A stretch of 64,000 nt of DNA from Rosellinia necatrix (lineage: Eukaryota; Ascomycota; Sordariomycetes; Xylariales; Xylariaceae), in NCBI GenBank assembly GCA_021209875.1, contig JAGYVD010000006.1, positions 2,790,001 to 2,854,000 of the forward strand. The letters run 5' to 3'. How positions within the stretch are numbered: the stretch's first letter is position 1; the number at the start of each line of letters is the position of its first letter. The position numbers and the translations under genes are program-made. The notes below the pieces were generated by a model. The model was not told where the DNA came from and did not search any database. It was given only the letters and a program-made list of their open reading frames with translations. Shown here one piece after another: positions 22,877-33,951 of this stretch.

Positions 22877-24705
22877 GTTGGGCAGGCGGCGGCGTTTCGG
22901 CTTCTCGGGGGAGGATCCGGGGGTCGTCGGTTGGGCGTCCGTCTATTTATCTACGTATCTATCTATCTCTCGAGAACGAGGGGGAAATTCCAAATGACTC
23001 GTCGCAAGACCGAGTCTGGGTCGGCTCCGGGTTGGCGCAGAGAATCTAGTACGTCGCGCGTGGAGAGATTGAATCCCCTTTCCTATCGCTGTCTGGTAGT
23101 TGTGGGACGATCGGGTGCAGGTAATTGATATGCGCGAGAGTTTATTATAGTTTGTTATGGTTTGTTATACGTGATGCCTCTGCGTTATATGGGCTCTGCG
23201 CTATATGGGATGTGGTATGCGTGGTGTGAGACACGGGACGGTGGTCGCGGGTCGATTTGTCAATGGAAGTCGACCGATTATCGTAACTATCGCATCCAGT
23301 TAGTTAGTCCGTCAGTTCAAAACACTACTACCAGCCCAAACGTACGGGATTTGCGCGGAGGATGGAAAGGCGGAAAAGGAAGAAAATCCCGTAATTAAAC
23401 GTTGGATTTGGCGGCGCAATCATGGACAATATATGATACATATGCGTCTGGGATAGAGGGGGAACAAAACGGGTTGGTCAATGGCCCTCTGTCATGAACA
23501 GCCGAGAAAGTGGCTGTATTAACCGCAACGTTGAAACGTGGGACCCGCGAGCACATGCCGAGGCAAGCTCGGTCGAGTTTGCCACTAGTCTTGAACTGGT
23601 ATGTACCAGGTAGTCCAGGTCTATTTAAGTAGCGAGAGATAGCACTACCCTCCCTCCGTCCCTCCCTCAGGGACTCGGAGACCCTGGAGTCAGTGCTGAG
23701 TCGGCGCCGGATCGAGCTCTGGTTGGCTGATGATAGCCAACTATAACCATGCATATTAAATGAGTGCCCTGCCTTAGGTACTTAAGATAGTAGGAGTACT
23801 ATTAACGTCTACTACTACTACTAGTTACTACTACTTCAAGGCAGATAGGTACCAACACCTAGTGTAGCTAGTTACATCTGCTCACAGTACGATGGGCGAG
23901 ATCGCCTGTTGTCTAATCTTGACCTCCCTCCATTGTCTTTCATAAAATAACAGATTTAGAACGACACAAGACGTGAGATGAATAGTTTATTTTGTCCTTG
24001 TCTATATATATGCGTTATACTTCCCATCACTACTTACACACCTCACCCGGCTTTTGGACACAGATGTTACAGACCCGCCAATGCGCCGACGGCGCAACCT
24101 TACAGAACCGGCCATGTATACTCGCCTCCTTATCATTCAACATCCACGAGCTGGTGCTCTGACGGTACATCGCCGCACTTGAGATGATGCATGTCACTAA
24201 AATCAACATCACGGCAGGTTGGGTAGCAGGTGCATGTAACAGATTGAGGTACGCTTTTCTAGCAAACCTCTCGAATATTCCGCAACTGTCATGTATCGCC
24301 CCATGGTTGTTGTTGTATATGTATACGGATCATTCCCGACCAAGCACGCCCATAACAATGCCTTGAGGCCTCTGGGGCCAACATCTCCAGGCACGAACGA
24401 GGTGGGAGCCATACCATTCAAGGTATTCTTACCTTGGGAGAATCTCTCCCAGTCGCGACTATAGTGAATGTCGTGTAATCGTGAGACACTTCATTACCCT
24501 CGACTGTGAGATGGAAACACAATGAAAACAAATGTGTTGGCGGCCACTTCGTGGCAAACCAAAGCATCATCGGCTCAGCGACAAAAAGCCACATGTGGGG
24601 GCTAGCCCCTAGATTCCGTTGTGCAGCAGCACATGACGGTCATGGCCCGGCCACCAATGGTATCATATAGAACCCAGGCCGGGTAAATAGAGTACTCGGG
24701 CTGCT
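22877..24705. other. Intergenic: PEX11 promoter and PRS1 3' side
   Basis: No gene supported. It holds a CCCTCC pyrimidine run near 23647-23668, a (CTA)n microsatellite at about 23808-23840, and one copy of the recurring 12-mer TATTAACGTCTA (23800-23811). Short open frames here look random. Confidence 0.5.
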
Positions 24706-26266
24706 TCAATCGTACTGGAACAGAACGCTGATGGATTCACCATGATGGATGCGACGGATAGCCTCGGCAAATATCGGCGAAACATCCAACACGTCCAGCT
24801 TGGAGCATAATTTCCGGTGGTCATGCTGGGGAACCGAGTTGGTGACGACGATCTTATCAATGGCAGAGTGGTTGATGCGCGCTATCGCATCCCCACTGAA
24901 GACACCATGAGTAATTAGTGCATACACTCTCGTTGCGCGTTCCTTTCTCAATAGCTTAGCGGCGCGAGTGATGGTGTTGGCAGTATCGACAAGATCGTCA
25001 ATCAGAATACAGACACGATTGGCAACATTGCCTACCAGCATCATGGTTGCGTTCTGTCGGTCTGTGATACGCGTGGGCCGTCGTTCCTGGGGTTTTGGTT
25101 AAGTTTGGCGTCACTCATAGATGGGTCTCCGTCTTACCTTGTGAATAAGGGCAAAATCCATGCCAAGGCTATCGGCAATAGCGGTAGCCCGCTTGGCGCC
25201 ACCTGCATCTGGACTCACAATAACGGCGTCCTTGTAATCTGCGATGTTCTGCTGAATATAGCGTTGGAGCAATGGGCGGCCGTATAAGTTGTCCATAGGG
25301 ATGTCGAAAAATCCCTGGTACTGAGGGTCGTGAAGATCCAGCGCAACCACACTGTCATGCTAGTCAGTATCTCCCATCTCCACGAGATGTAAACCTGGAC
25401 GTGGTGACGTGAAGGACCAGCGCATCTTGGAACAGTGGGGACTGAAATGGCAAACCATGAAAGGGTAGACCGGGCGGTACATACTGATCTGCGCCAGCAC
25501 AAGTGAGAAGATCTGCCACCAGAGTACCCGCCTGCGCAACCCATCGCTTGTATCCTGGCTTCGCCTGAAAAGTACTGATGAGGGAAGGATTCTGCAAGTC
25601 GTGTGTAGTGAAGCTGTGGGTAAGACCAGGGCGGGCCGAGGAATGGGCGGGGTCCCTGGTTGCGGAACTCTCACCATTGGGACGAGAAGTACCATTGACG
25701 AGCCCATGGCCACCGTTGCCATTGGTGAGAGAGGTTGTACTCATGACTCTCGACATGTCAGTGTCCTGTCCAAAGCTTGGCGTCTTGTCGATCCCGGGGC
25801 CCGGCGTCGCAGGAACGCTTTCGAAGGTATATTTATCTTTGGGGACTTCAGTGGGAGGCTTCGAAAGCGGAGCGCCCGCTTTGTTGTATGGCAGGTCGGG
25901 TTGTCGCGAGTAGGGAAATAGAGGGAGAACCGCCGTCACTCTCTTGGCGGATCCAATCTTGCAGGCAGAGATCACTGGATATAATGTCAACGTCGGCTTT
26001 CTAGATTGCGTTGTCGCGATGGACTGTGTGATGTCACGTCACGTACTGATGCAGAGTTCCATGAGGTGGTCATTCACTGACCCCCCACCAGATTGGATGA
26101 TGAAGACATCTTTGCCACGGACCGAGTCCTTGATCTCGCAGCGCGTCTCGCCAACAGAGAACTTGCTCAGTATGCGATTGCTGACTGGCAGCCCAAGTAT
26201 ATTGCAAATGTTCTCGGTCAGGGCTGGGTGAGAGTTCCCGCCAAGAATAACGATGTTGCGAACCAT
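24706..26266 (-). CDS. PRS1: Ribose-phosphate pyrophosphokinase, PRS1 type with long insertion
   Basis: Makes PRPP from ribose 5-phosphate and ATP for purine, pyrimidine, His and Trp synthesis. Exons are 26266-26047, 25974-25485, 25351-25138 and 25086-24706; 434 aa with all phases closing. The N-terminus [16 protein letters not shown] follows the first ATG in frame. Catalytic parts are present: [43 protein letters not shown], and the PRPP loop DDLVDTANT at residues 338-346. Between [13 protein letters not shown] and YKRWVAQAG, where bacterial and human enzymes have a few residues, there are about 110 extra residues (roughly 100-213) rich in Ser, Gly, Pro and Thr. Yeast Prs1 has a comparable non-homologous region, so this is most likely the PRS1-type subunit of a hetero-oligomer. 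Confidence 0.93.
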
Positions 26267-26978
26267 GTTGGAGCGTCGGGTGTTTTTTTCCCCGGGCACA
26301 GCCTATACACGAGCAAGCTATCGCGCAGAGGACAATCACCTAGCACCAAGTCTGATGAGCCAACGAGAGTTCAGAGGGGAAAGCGCCGTGGCAAGAGCCC
26401 GACGGATAATTGAGGCTACTAACAATGGAATTCGGTGATGTGGTATGTTGCACTGAGTGGCCAATTGCTCGAAAAACTCGAGGCTGGCTGAGGAAATCCC
26501 TGTTTGCTCCGATTGCGGTGGGTTGGTTGGAGAACCCGAGGTCAACCGTGCAGCAAGCTGGAGAGGTGCACAAACAGGACAAGAGCAGCCGAATTCCTCC
26601 TGGAGCTTCTGGAAGCGGTGTGTCGTGAGTTGGGGGATTTTCGTGCTAGAGAGGAATCATGTTGAAGACATGCGACGACTCATGACAGTGAATGCAGAGC
26701 TTTGCTGGTTGGTGTTTAACACACACTAGAGGGAGAAAAAAAAAAAACCGGGTGCAAGGTAAAGAGTGAGGTATTTGGTAGGTGGAGGAAAGCATCTAGG
26801 TAGGTACTGTATCACCTTACCTTTGTTGGCCGAGGGGCCCACTTCTTCCGCGGGGCTCATCCTCCCCAGGTGAGACAATAAAAATTCTGTTAGGCGAGGA
26901 ACCCTATGATGCCGGTACCATTAGTTAGCGGCCGGCATGGCAGCGGCTTTACGAAGGTTGCTAATTGCCTGGTTAGAC

Positions 26979-26997
26979 CACCTGCAGCCTGCAGGTG
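26979..26997. repeat. Perfect 19-bp palindrome
   Basis: CACCTGCAG, one central C, then CTGCAGGTG. No gene is close enough to assign a role. Confidence 0.8.
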
Positions 26998-27118
26998 AGC
27001 GGCCGTAGGTTCTCTACTCAACTGCATCACACCCGCCTACAGGTAGGCTAACCTACCTAGGGGCTCTTTGGTACCCAGGCACAGTGCGCCTATTCTGCGC
27101 AGCCAACTCAACCATTGC

Positions 27119-27226
27119 TGTCAGTGGGTGTAACCCACTATAAGTAGCATTCTGTACACAGTTGGCATAGTGAACCAATCCATAACTAATACAACCACAA
27201 TACACACAATGGCATTGCCTGTGACA
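27119..27226. mobile_element. Solo-LTR-like element, copy 2 (108 bp)
   Basis: Begins TGTCAGTGGGTG and ends TTGCCTGTGACA. ATTGC stands directly before (27114-27118) and after (27227-27231), a perfect 5-bp target duplication different from that of copy 1, which shows an independent insertion. It carries the same GTGGGTGTAACCCAC hairpin and CACTATAAGTA-type block as 6863-6993. No coding capacity. Confidence 0.8.
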
Positions 27227-28925
27227 ATTGCACAGAGACTGGATGCTTTCTGCCGGCATGATTACACGGCCAAATGTCCAACAAGTACCCTTAGTAGATA
27301 GGTAGCTGTGTACCAGTACAGCAGCCAAGTACAGATGATAACTACATGTACCTACACTATGCACCTAGTGGTTGTCTTGCTAACACGATCACCACATCCC
27401 AAACTTTTAAATTTACATTTAGTTGTTATTAATTTATTTACAAAATCTCTGGCTCTGGTTAGGTGGCTATCTACCCAGTCAAGTGGTTCGGTGTAATGTT
27501 GTCAAATCACTCCTCGTATAACTATAGCGCAACAGTTCTACAACGTGAGTGTACTGTTAACTGATCAGATGTAGATTTTTTTTTATTTTTTTTTTTAACT
27601 CCAGGGATAAGCAGCGCTTATGTGTGCACCTACTTGCAGATGACCTAGACCGCAGGTTAGAAAAAATGAACATACAATTACTACCGTGTGTTTATATTTG
27701 CCATTCCACAAGCAGCTTGAAATCCGTAATTGTCCGTTATATTTATTGCGGAAATGAGCAGTCCTAGATATTGCACTTGTGTCCTTGTTTGCTGCCTCTC
27801 TTCCCCCCTTTTCTCATTTACGACTTTCTCCCCATCTATTTTCTTTCCTCTCAACTCCGAGGCTCTTTTTATTCAGTAGATTATAAAGTCTGCTTGGGTG
27901 GCGTCACAGAAAGCTTCTGACGAGATTTCGAGCAGGAGCACCTCAAACTCCCACTAAGTTTATCATTCTGCCACAGGCATGATTTTCTAGTACGATGGAA
28001 GGGATAGCAGTCCTGGTTGGATTTCGTTGCCTCTCATATCAATATTTACAGATTCTACCACTCCGCAGATGCTGTCAAGGGGAAGTAACCGAAGTGATGT
28101 CTACTTAGTAGTCATTTTGTGAAGGACAAAAACCAGGTTGCAGGTGAGTAGTAATAGTAGCATAGGGTCAGGTTAATTGCATTGATTCTTGGGCCCCCTA
28201 CCTTGCTCGTTGGGGGAGACCATTCCGGACTTATCCATCAACATTCCACCAAATATGCGCTGTAAGGTTGTCAGTGACAGCCATGCGACCTATCCACCGG
28301 ACAGACACATCCGATTGTTGCTCAATTATTTTTGACTCTTGTTCGCGATATCAAAGCTGAGGCCCTCCCTGTTATATCCTCTCCCTCTTACTCATATGCA
28401 TGCTATCCATTTTCATCCACATGGCTGGCGCAGTAACTTTTTCTTAGTCTAGTCTCGTTCTCATGCCCTAGAATAACTTACTGTTAGCTTCAATCTTATT
28501 CCTCAATTCTTCTTCTAGTAGTGTCATATTGCCGAGTTGTTCGGAAGGGTTGGACTACATCAAAGGGTGTAGTTCAGGACTATTTGACGTGCCACAGAAC
28601 AGGAATGAATGCAACGCTATACCATAGCATTACCGGTAAGGGTAAAAGTAGAACGTCGTCAAGTCGAGCACTTGGCCGCTTCCACACACTTATATATTGT
28701 TACAGCGGCACCGTGTTGTAAGGTTATAAGTTCGGTCTTACACTCTAAGAAATGATCTTGTGATATCCATACTATCCCCTCTTGGAAACTACCCAGGTAG
28801 GGAGTCCAAACTAACGTGGAGGATATTTGTACTCAAATCTTTCATAATATATAAATATCATTAACAATATACCCCTCACTTGCTCTAAGAGCACTCTACA
28901 CTAGGTAATATGGGATAAAACGTGG

Positions 28926-30115
28926 TCAGTTTATTCCCGATTTTGCTGCTTGCTCAGCCATTCGGGTCGCCAGTGACAGTGGGACAGGTAGCAAACGTGT
29001 GTCTGCGCAACTGCTAATTTTTCCATCCCTTTCGATTACCCCGAGACAACCTGAGTGTACCGGAGACACGATCCTAACAGCCTTCAAATCAGACAATAGC
29101 GTTTTAACATTTACTCGAATATCGGCGGCTTCTGGGAGCGGCCAGTACCCAGTAAAAGCAAGTGACCTAATCATCATCCCCAAAGTTGAACCTTCACACT
29201 TCGAAATTTCAAACGCCGGGGTTATTGACGGGACGAAGTGATCCTTAATACAGGTGATACGGCCCCGGTGGGACTTGTTGAGTAACATATTGATGACCTC
29301 GCCATAGACTGCTAATGCATTCTTGATCATACATAACCGTGCCTTTTTCAGATGATCTTCCAAAATCAGTATAAAACGCGTTACAAAATGGAGTTTGGTG
29401 GGTTACCATGCTGACCTGGTGGCTCCAGGGTATAACTGTATAGCGTGGCCATGTTATAATTGGTATAATTTAGCAAGTTGCCATTGCCGTCAACGGAACA
29501 GTGTAGAATAAGGTCTCCTGAGACTTTTTCGTAAAGATCTTGGTCCCCCATCTCCCATGCGATCCACGATAAACGCTCGAGATCGGGAATAGTAGGGCGG
29601 CCGTGTTTGAGAGATTCGTATTTATCCTTCGTAGCCTTTATCCAGGCTGGCGCCCAAGGCCGCAGAACGTGAGCGAGATTGTACTTGTCTGTTAAAACTG
29701 TAAGCTCGTAGAATCTCTCTAGGCTTATGACGCCAGTGGTTCGTGGCAGTAACTCGAAGCGGCAGTGTATTATATTGAGGATGGTTGCCATGGCCTGAGG
29801 ATCATCATCAGGTAGCTCCACCACCCAATCCGAGGCAGATGAAGCGCAATGGGGTTTTGATTCAGCGAATCCACCAAAGAGCAACGTTTTCCAAACACGA
29901 GACGCCCTCGCCAGGGTCCTGGAGCAGACTACGAAAACGACGGGAAGCTCATGCGCATGTTCGCTGTGACTTTCGGCTGGCGAAATATTTATACACGCTG
30001 CCTTCCCAACCTTGAGGATAAGGTCGCCGTCCGGGTCAACGACCTGTCGGACTGGTTCTGGAGGGACGTATGAGCGTACGCTGGGAGAAGGCGCACAGCT
30101 CGAAAGCTCGGCCAT
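28926..30115 (-). CDS. BTB/POZ-domain protein of unknown function
   Basis: Exons are 30115-29416 and 29356-28926 (intron GTCAGC...GAAG, 59 bp); 376 aa. The N-terminal half looks like the BTB/POZ fold common in filamentous fungi: DGDLILKVG, FVVCSRTLARASRVWKTLLFGGF, WVVELPDDDPQAMATILNIIHCRF and FYELTVLTDKYNLAHVLRPWA. The second half (YGEVINMLL, GCLGVIERDGKI and others) matches no domain I know. BTB proteins of this type often lack a Kelch or other effector domain, and their partners are unknown. The start ATG at 30115 is the first in frame. Function is not assigned. Confidence 0.75.
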
Positions 30116-31095
30116 GGCCCTTGCTGCAAGGATGTTGCCGGGCAGGTATCGGAGATCAGGGTGAACGAAACGTGGCCGTCCTATTGTGGCAAGCTGCGCT
30201 TATCCGGATAGCCACATATGTTCTAGAGCTGATGGGTTTTTGGGTCTCTCCGTTAGTCAATGGTGTGACAGTTGGGAGAATTAGTGCGGAGCATTGAGAA
30301 ACGCGTGCAGGCGTGGGTAGGTTAGGTAGGAAGGAGAGATCTACATACAGACTCGACGGCCAAGCTTCCTACTTACACACACAGCAACCCGTTCACTGCG
30401 TGACTGACCCTTCATTCACGACCTTCTTGTCGGCACCTGCCAGGGCTATTCACTACCGCCTAGCCGCACCAGTAGGCCCACTTCGGTGTCAGCCGTCCAG
30501 CCAGACAGATAGGTAGGTAGGTAGGTTAACATTTCTTTCCTTCAAGCCTCTGCTACCTACCCATTTAACCTTACGTCGGGTTTCTCATGTTCCCAAGTAA
30601 TACAGAAACCTCTTGTGACAGAATCTATTTACTAACCTATCAATGATACCTGGATAAAAAAAAAAGGGTGGAAATTGCAAAAAACATACAACACAAGGGA
30701 TTCGCTGGTCGTCACCGACCCAACTACTAATCTGGCGCTCTCCAGCTTATCTATGGGAGAGCGGACGGGATCCCGAGTTCTCTGGAGGCTATGGTCGTAT
30801 GTGAAAGAACTGAAGCATATTGTGTATTATAGTAAAGTCAACCTTGCCTGGTTGTAGCACCTATGGATATGGAGGTTACCTGCTGGCAAACACTGCTAAA
30901 AACTGTATGTCAGCTGACATTGGAGGGGCACATACTTTCATACTTAAGTACCTGTGAACCTCTCTGGGCGCAACTGGCCGACCATTGACCCCTCTATCAT
31001 AGCTAGGTGTGTTAGAGGGGCTTAGAGCACTAGGTACGAGCAAAATTTCGCGAGACTGGGGAAAAGCGAGCTCTGATTTCACAAGGAAAGCGAAT
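30116..31095. promoter_or_regulatory. Shared upstream region of BTB and GCIP genes
   Basis: Divergent promoters. Contains a short TAGGTAGG run near 30510-30525 and a poly-A run near 30657-30665. No gene seen. Confidence 0.45.
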
Positions 31096-32226
31096 ATGCC
31101 TCCGCAGGAAACAGACAGCTCCCTCGGGACTCTGAAATCCCTAGTCGAATCCGCCGCCAGCCTTATTACCCAGCTCGAAACGACCCTCCATTCCGTCGCC
31201 CTCGGCAAGGACGCACACGACTCGTCCACTCTCCCGGCGGCGGCCCCTGGTGATGCCGCCGCACCAAGTTCTGTCGACGCCTTCGCTCTCGCCCACGATT
31301 CTGCAGCCCTAGTGAGGGCGCATACCACCAAGCTCTCCCTCCTGATCATCAACGAACCCTTCACCCCCTCTGCCATCGCCACCGTCCTCCGCGAGCTCGT
31401 AGCCGGCCCTATCCCCGCCATTGCCTCTGCCGTCCAACTCTGCACGAATGACACGTATACCGCTATTGCGCGTCAATCGCTAGGGTCGAGGTGCTATTTT
31501 GTTTTGAAGGAGCTGAGGGGCTTGGTCGAGATCGTCCCCCTGAACGGCGAGATTCTACCCGCTCATCTCAAGAACGGGAACAACGGTGGAAAGGGGAGCC
31601 TCGTCGCCACCGGTGTCATCTGGGCCGCATGCGATGCGGTTACTCAGTTGAAAAAGCTCGGTGTGGCCGGGCTGCTGGCGCAGAGGATCGAGCAACATAG
31701 AGAAACACTCCAGGATGTGTTGAACGAGCTCAAGGAATGGAGCGAGGAGATTGACGAGGAGGAGAGCGATGAGGATGGAAACGACCATGAAGAAAACAGT
31801 ACCGATGCCCAGCAAATGATTGACGATCTTATGCGGCCTCAACGAATACCCCAGGGCGACCCTGATAGGATTCGCGAACGCTTGGGCTCCTGTCTAAAGC
31901 GGCTGCGGCTTACCACCCTACTCTACTCCGCCATCATCAAGAGACGGGTAAACACACTACCTTCCATACCCTCTAAGCAGACAAGCTCCATTGTTCAACG
32001 GTTGAATGAGGTGTACCCGATATTAAAACGCCTGCCTGACCACTTCGGAGATATCGCCTTTTCGTTCTACCAACAAGACATTCTAGAGATAGACTCGTCC
32101 ATGGATTCCTGCTTCTTTGATGCTTTTGCCGCTGCGGAATTACTCAAGGCACCATGGTCGGGTACCCACGACGCATTCACAGAATGGGCGGACAAATTTC
32201 AGACCAGCATCAAAAAGCCAGACTAG
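31096..32226 (+). CDS. GCIP-domain protein (cyclin-D1-binding protein 1-like)
   Basis: Single-exon protein of 376 aa. The start is the ATG at 31096 (MPPQETDSSLG); the frame stays open upstream but without another ATG. The fold is helical throughout: TLKSLVESAASLITQLETTL, TKLSLLIINEPFTPSAI, CYFVLKELRGLVEIV, TGVIWAACDAVTQLKKLGV. A strongly acidic linker (EEIDEEESDEDGNDHEE) precedes a second helical block ending DAFTEWADKF. This order fits the GCIP/CCNDBP1-like family of fungi, whose human relative binds cyclin D. What it binds in a fungus is unknown. It converges on the GH71 gene with about 160 bp between the stops. Confidence 0.78.
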   Translation: MPPQETDSSLGTLKSLVESAASLITQLETTLHSVALGKDAHDSSTLPAAAPGDAAAPSSVDAFALAHDSAALVRAHTTKLSLLIINEPFTPSAIATVLRELVAGPIPAIASAVQLCTNDTYTAIARQSLGSRCYFVLKELRGLVEIVPLNGEILPAHLKNGNNGGKGSLVATGVIWAACDAVTQLKKLGVAGLLAQRIEQHRETLQDVLNELKEWSEEIDEEESDEDGNDHEENSTDAQQMIDDLMRPQRIPQGDPDRIRERLGSCLKRLRLTTLLYSAIIKRRVNTLPSIPSKQTSSIVQRLNEVYPILKRLPDHFGDIAFSFYQQDILEIDSSMDSCFFDAFAAAELLKAPWSGTHDAFTEWADKFQTSIKKPD

Positions 32227-32389
32227 AAAACCGCAACCACGTATATTGAAACTAACCAACTCCACGCGCTTACGGGGTGATATCTCGTTCTCTTTTTAAG
32301 CGCACTATGTATTGTTCCCCCACAATCGGCCTTCTTGACCGGGTACTACCCGCTTGAAAATCGCTACCGTCAAGAAGCCTCGACCCATT

Positions 32390-33951
32390 TCATATTTGGA
32401 TGGATACAGCGTTGAAGTTGATCTATCGCAAGTTAGTGAACAACACTCTTGCATCTTATCGAGAGAGTCGCGGCTACTCACATGACCCGAAGATGGGCAG
32501 TTGTTGGTGATTTCGGGGCCTGTTGTTGATCTGCCATTCAGCGTGATGGTTACGGGGCCGGTTCGCCCATTAATCGGAACCTGGTAGAAGGAAGCCTTGC
32601 CGACAGTGCTCGTGGCACCTACCGACTGGCCACCATCTCCATTTCCAATTTTCACGTTGATATTAGTGGGCGCATTCGTCAACGCGATGATGGACACAAC
32701 ACCCTTGGTCCCGCCAGCGGCAGAGGCACCTCCGCCCTGACCCCAGACCGTGCCTATAGCATGTCAGCTCCAATCGGCAAATACCCGCCGTTTCACAACG
32801 TACCGCCATCGCTGCAGACTGTAGCCGGCGTGGTCCTGTACCATGCCATGGCCCCCTCGCTGGGGACAGCAACGTTCGCATTGCCAGCTTTGTAGGCGCT
32901 GATAAAATATGGCAAAACGAACCGGAAGGCGGTGTGATCGAACCCATTGACGTAGGTATCCGCGCCGGGGACAACCTGGTGGCCGATAGGAGCATTGATA
33001 TAGCTCGACTCGCCGTAATCATTCCCTAGGCTAGTTAGTCGTACACCGTCCTCCCTATTGCTAGTAAGGATCTAGTCTGCTCAAGGGCGCGACGCACAAG
33101 TAATAATCTCAATATACTCGGGCTTAATATCGAGGACCTGCTTCCAACGATCGAACCACAACGAATCACTAGACGAATACCAATTCTTGCCGGGTAGATC
33201 TGCGACGCGTATGATTAGCCTCAAGTGTGCATAAGAATAGGCTGGAGTGTTTATATCGTACTAGTGTAGAAATAAGGGCTGACGCCCATCATGTATGGTT
33301 TGCCCTGTAGAACCGACTTGTACGCAACATCGTTGCCCGTCGACATAGTTAGCTGGTTTGCTTCGGGCCACGCGCCCCAGTTAACTAGACTATGTTAAAA
33401 CCGTGTGACCCCCCAGCTGTGTGGACAGGTTGACGGGACTTACAGGCGCCATCGATGAGCGAAAGTTTGCTACCCACGCCCTGGGCGCCGAGAGAGGCCC
33501 AGTCGGGCACGAAGAAGATGCCACCGGTCGAAGCGCGGACGCCGGGCCAGATATCAGCCTGCGAGGGCCCCTCGAATGTGGAGACGACGGGGAGGCCGTT
33601 GACCCTGAACTGGCTGGCGAAGCCCTTGTAGGTGTTGACGTAGGCGCTGATCTGGCCGGCGTCCCAGTGCGAGGCTTGCATGTCGAAGGAGAGGAAGACG
33701 GAGAAGCCGTTGGCGGCGGCGACGTCGTAGGCGAGGTGGAGCTGCTCGTCGTTGTAAGGGTCGGCGGCGCCGACGTTGAGGGCGAAGCCGTCGATGCCGG
33801 AGCCCTTGGCCTGCGCGACATCGAGCTGCCACTCGTCGCGGGTCTGCCCGGACGTCAGGCCGACGATGTAGTGCGCGAAGACCTGCCGGTCCGCTGCCGC
33901 CAGCCTGGCGCAGAGGAGCCCGGCGAGGGAAAGAAGAGGGCGGAGATGCAT
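32390..33951 (-). CDS. Secreted GH71 alpha-1,3-glucanase (mutanase)
   Basis: Hydrolyses alpha-1,3-glucan of fungal walls, used in remodelling or in attacking other fungi. Six exons: 33951-33444, 33384-33262, 33199-33098, 33025-32804, 32753-32482, 32422-32390; 419 aa, phases all close. The signal peptide covers residues 1-20 (LLSLAGLLCARLAAA). The catalytic barrel begins RQVFAHYIVGL and continues with GIDGFALNVG, FLSFDMQA, STFEGPS, FFVPDW, DGAFNWGAWP, GKPYMMGVSPYFYT and IITWNDYGESSYI. The C-terminal part (SAAGGTKGVVSIIALTNAP) is a beta-rich module. The last exon is only 33 nt. The first exon is markedly richer in G+C than the other five. Confidence 0.9.

Larger units (their letters stand above)
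26267..28925. other. Intergenic: PRS1 promoter, LTR-like insertion, BTB gene 3' side
   Basis: No gene supported in about 2.7 kb. Features are a poly-A run near 26736, a perfect 19-bp palindrome at 26979-26997, the LTR-like element at 27119-27226, and T-rich runs near 27571-27596. Small open frames upstream of PRS1 are probably 5' leader or chance. Confidence 0.5.
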
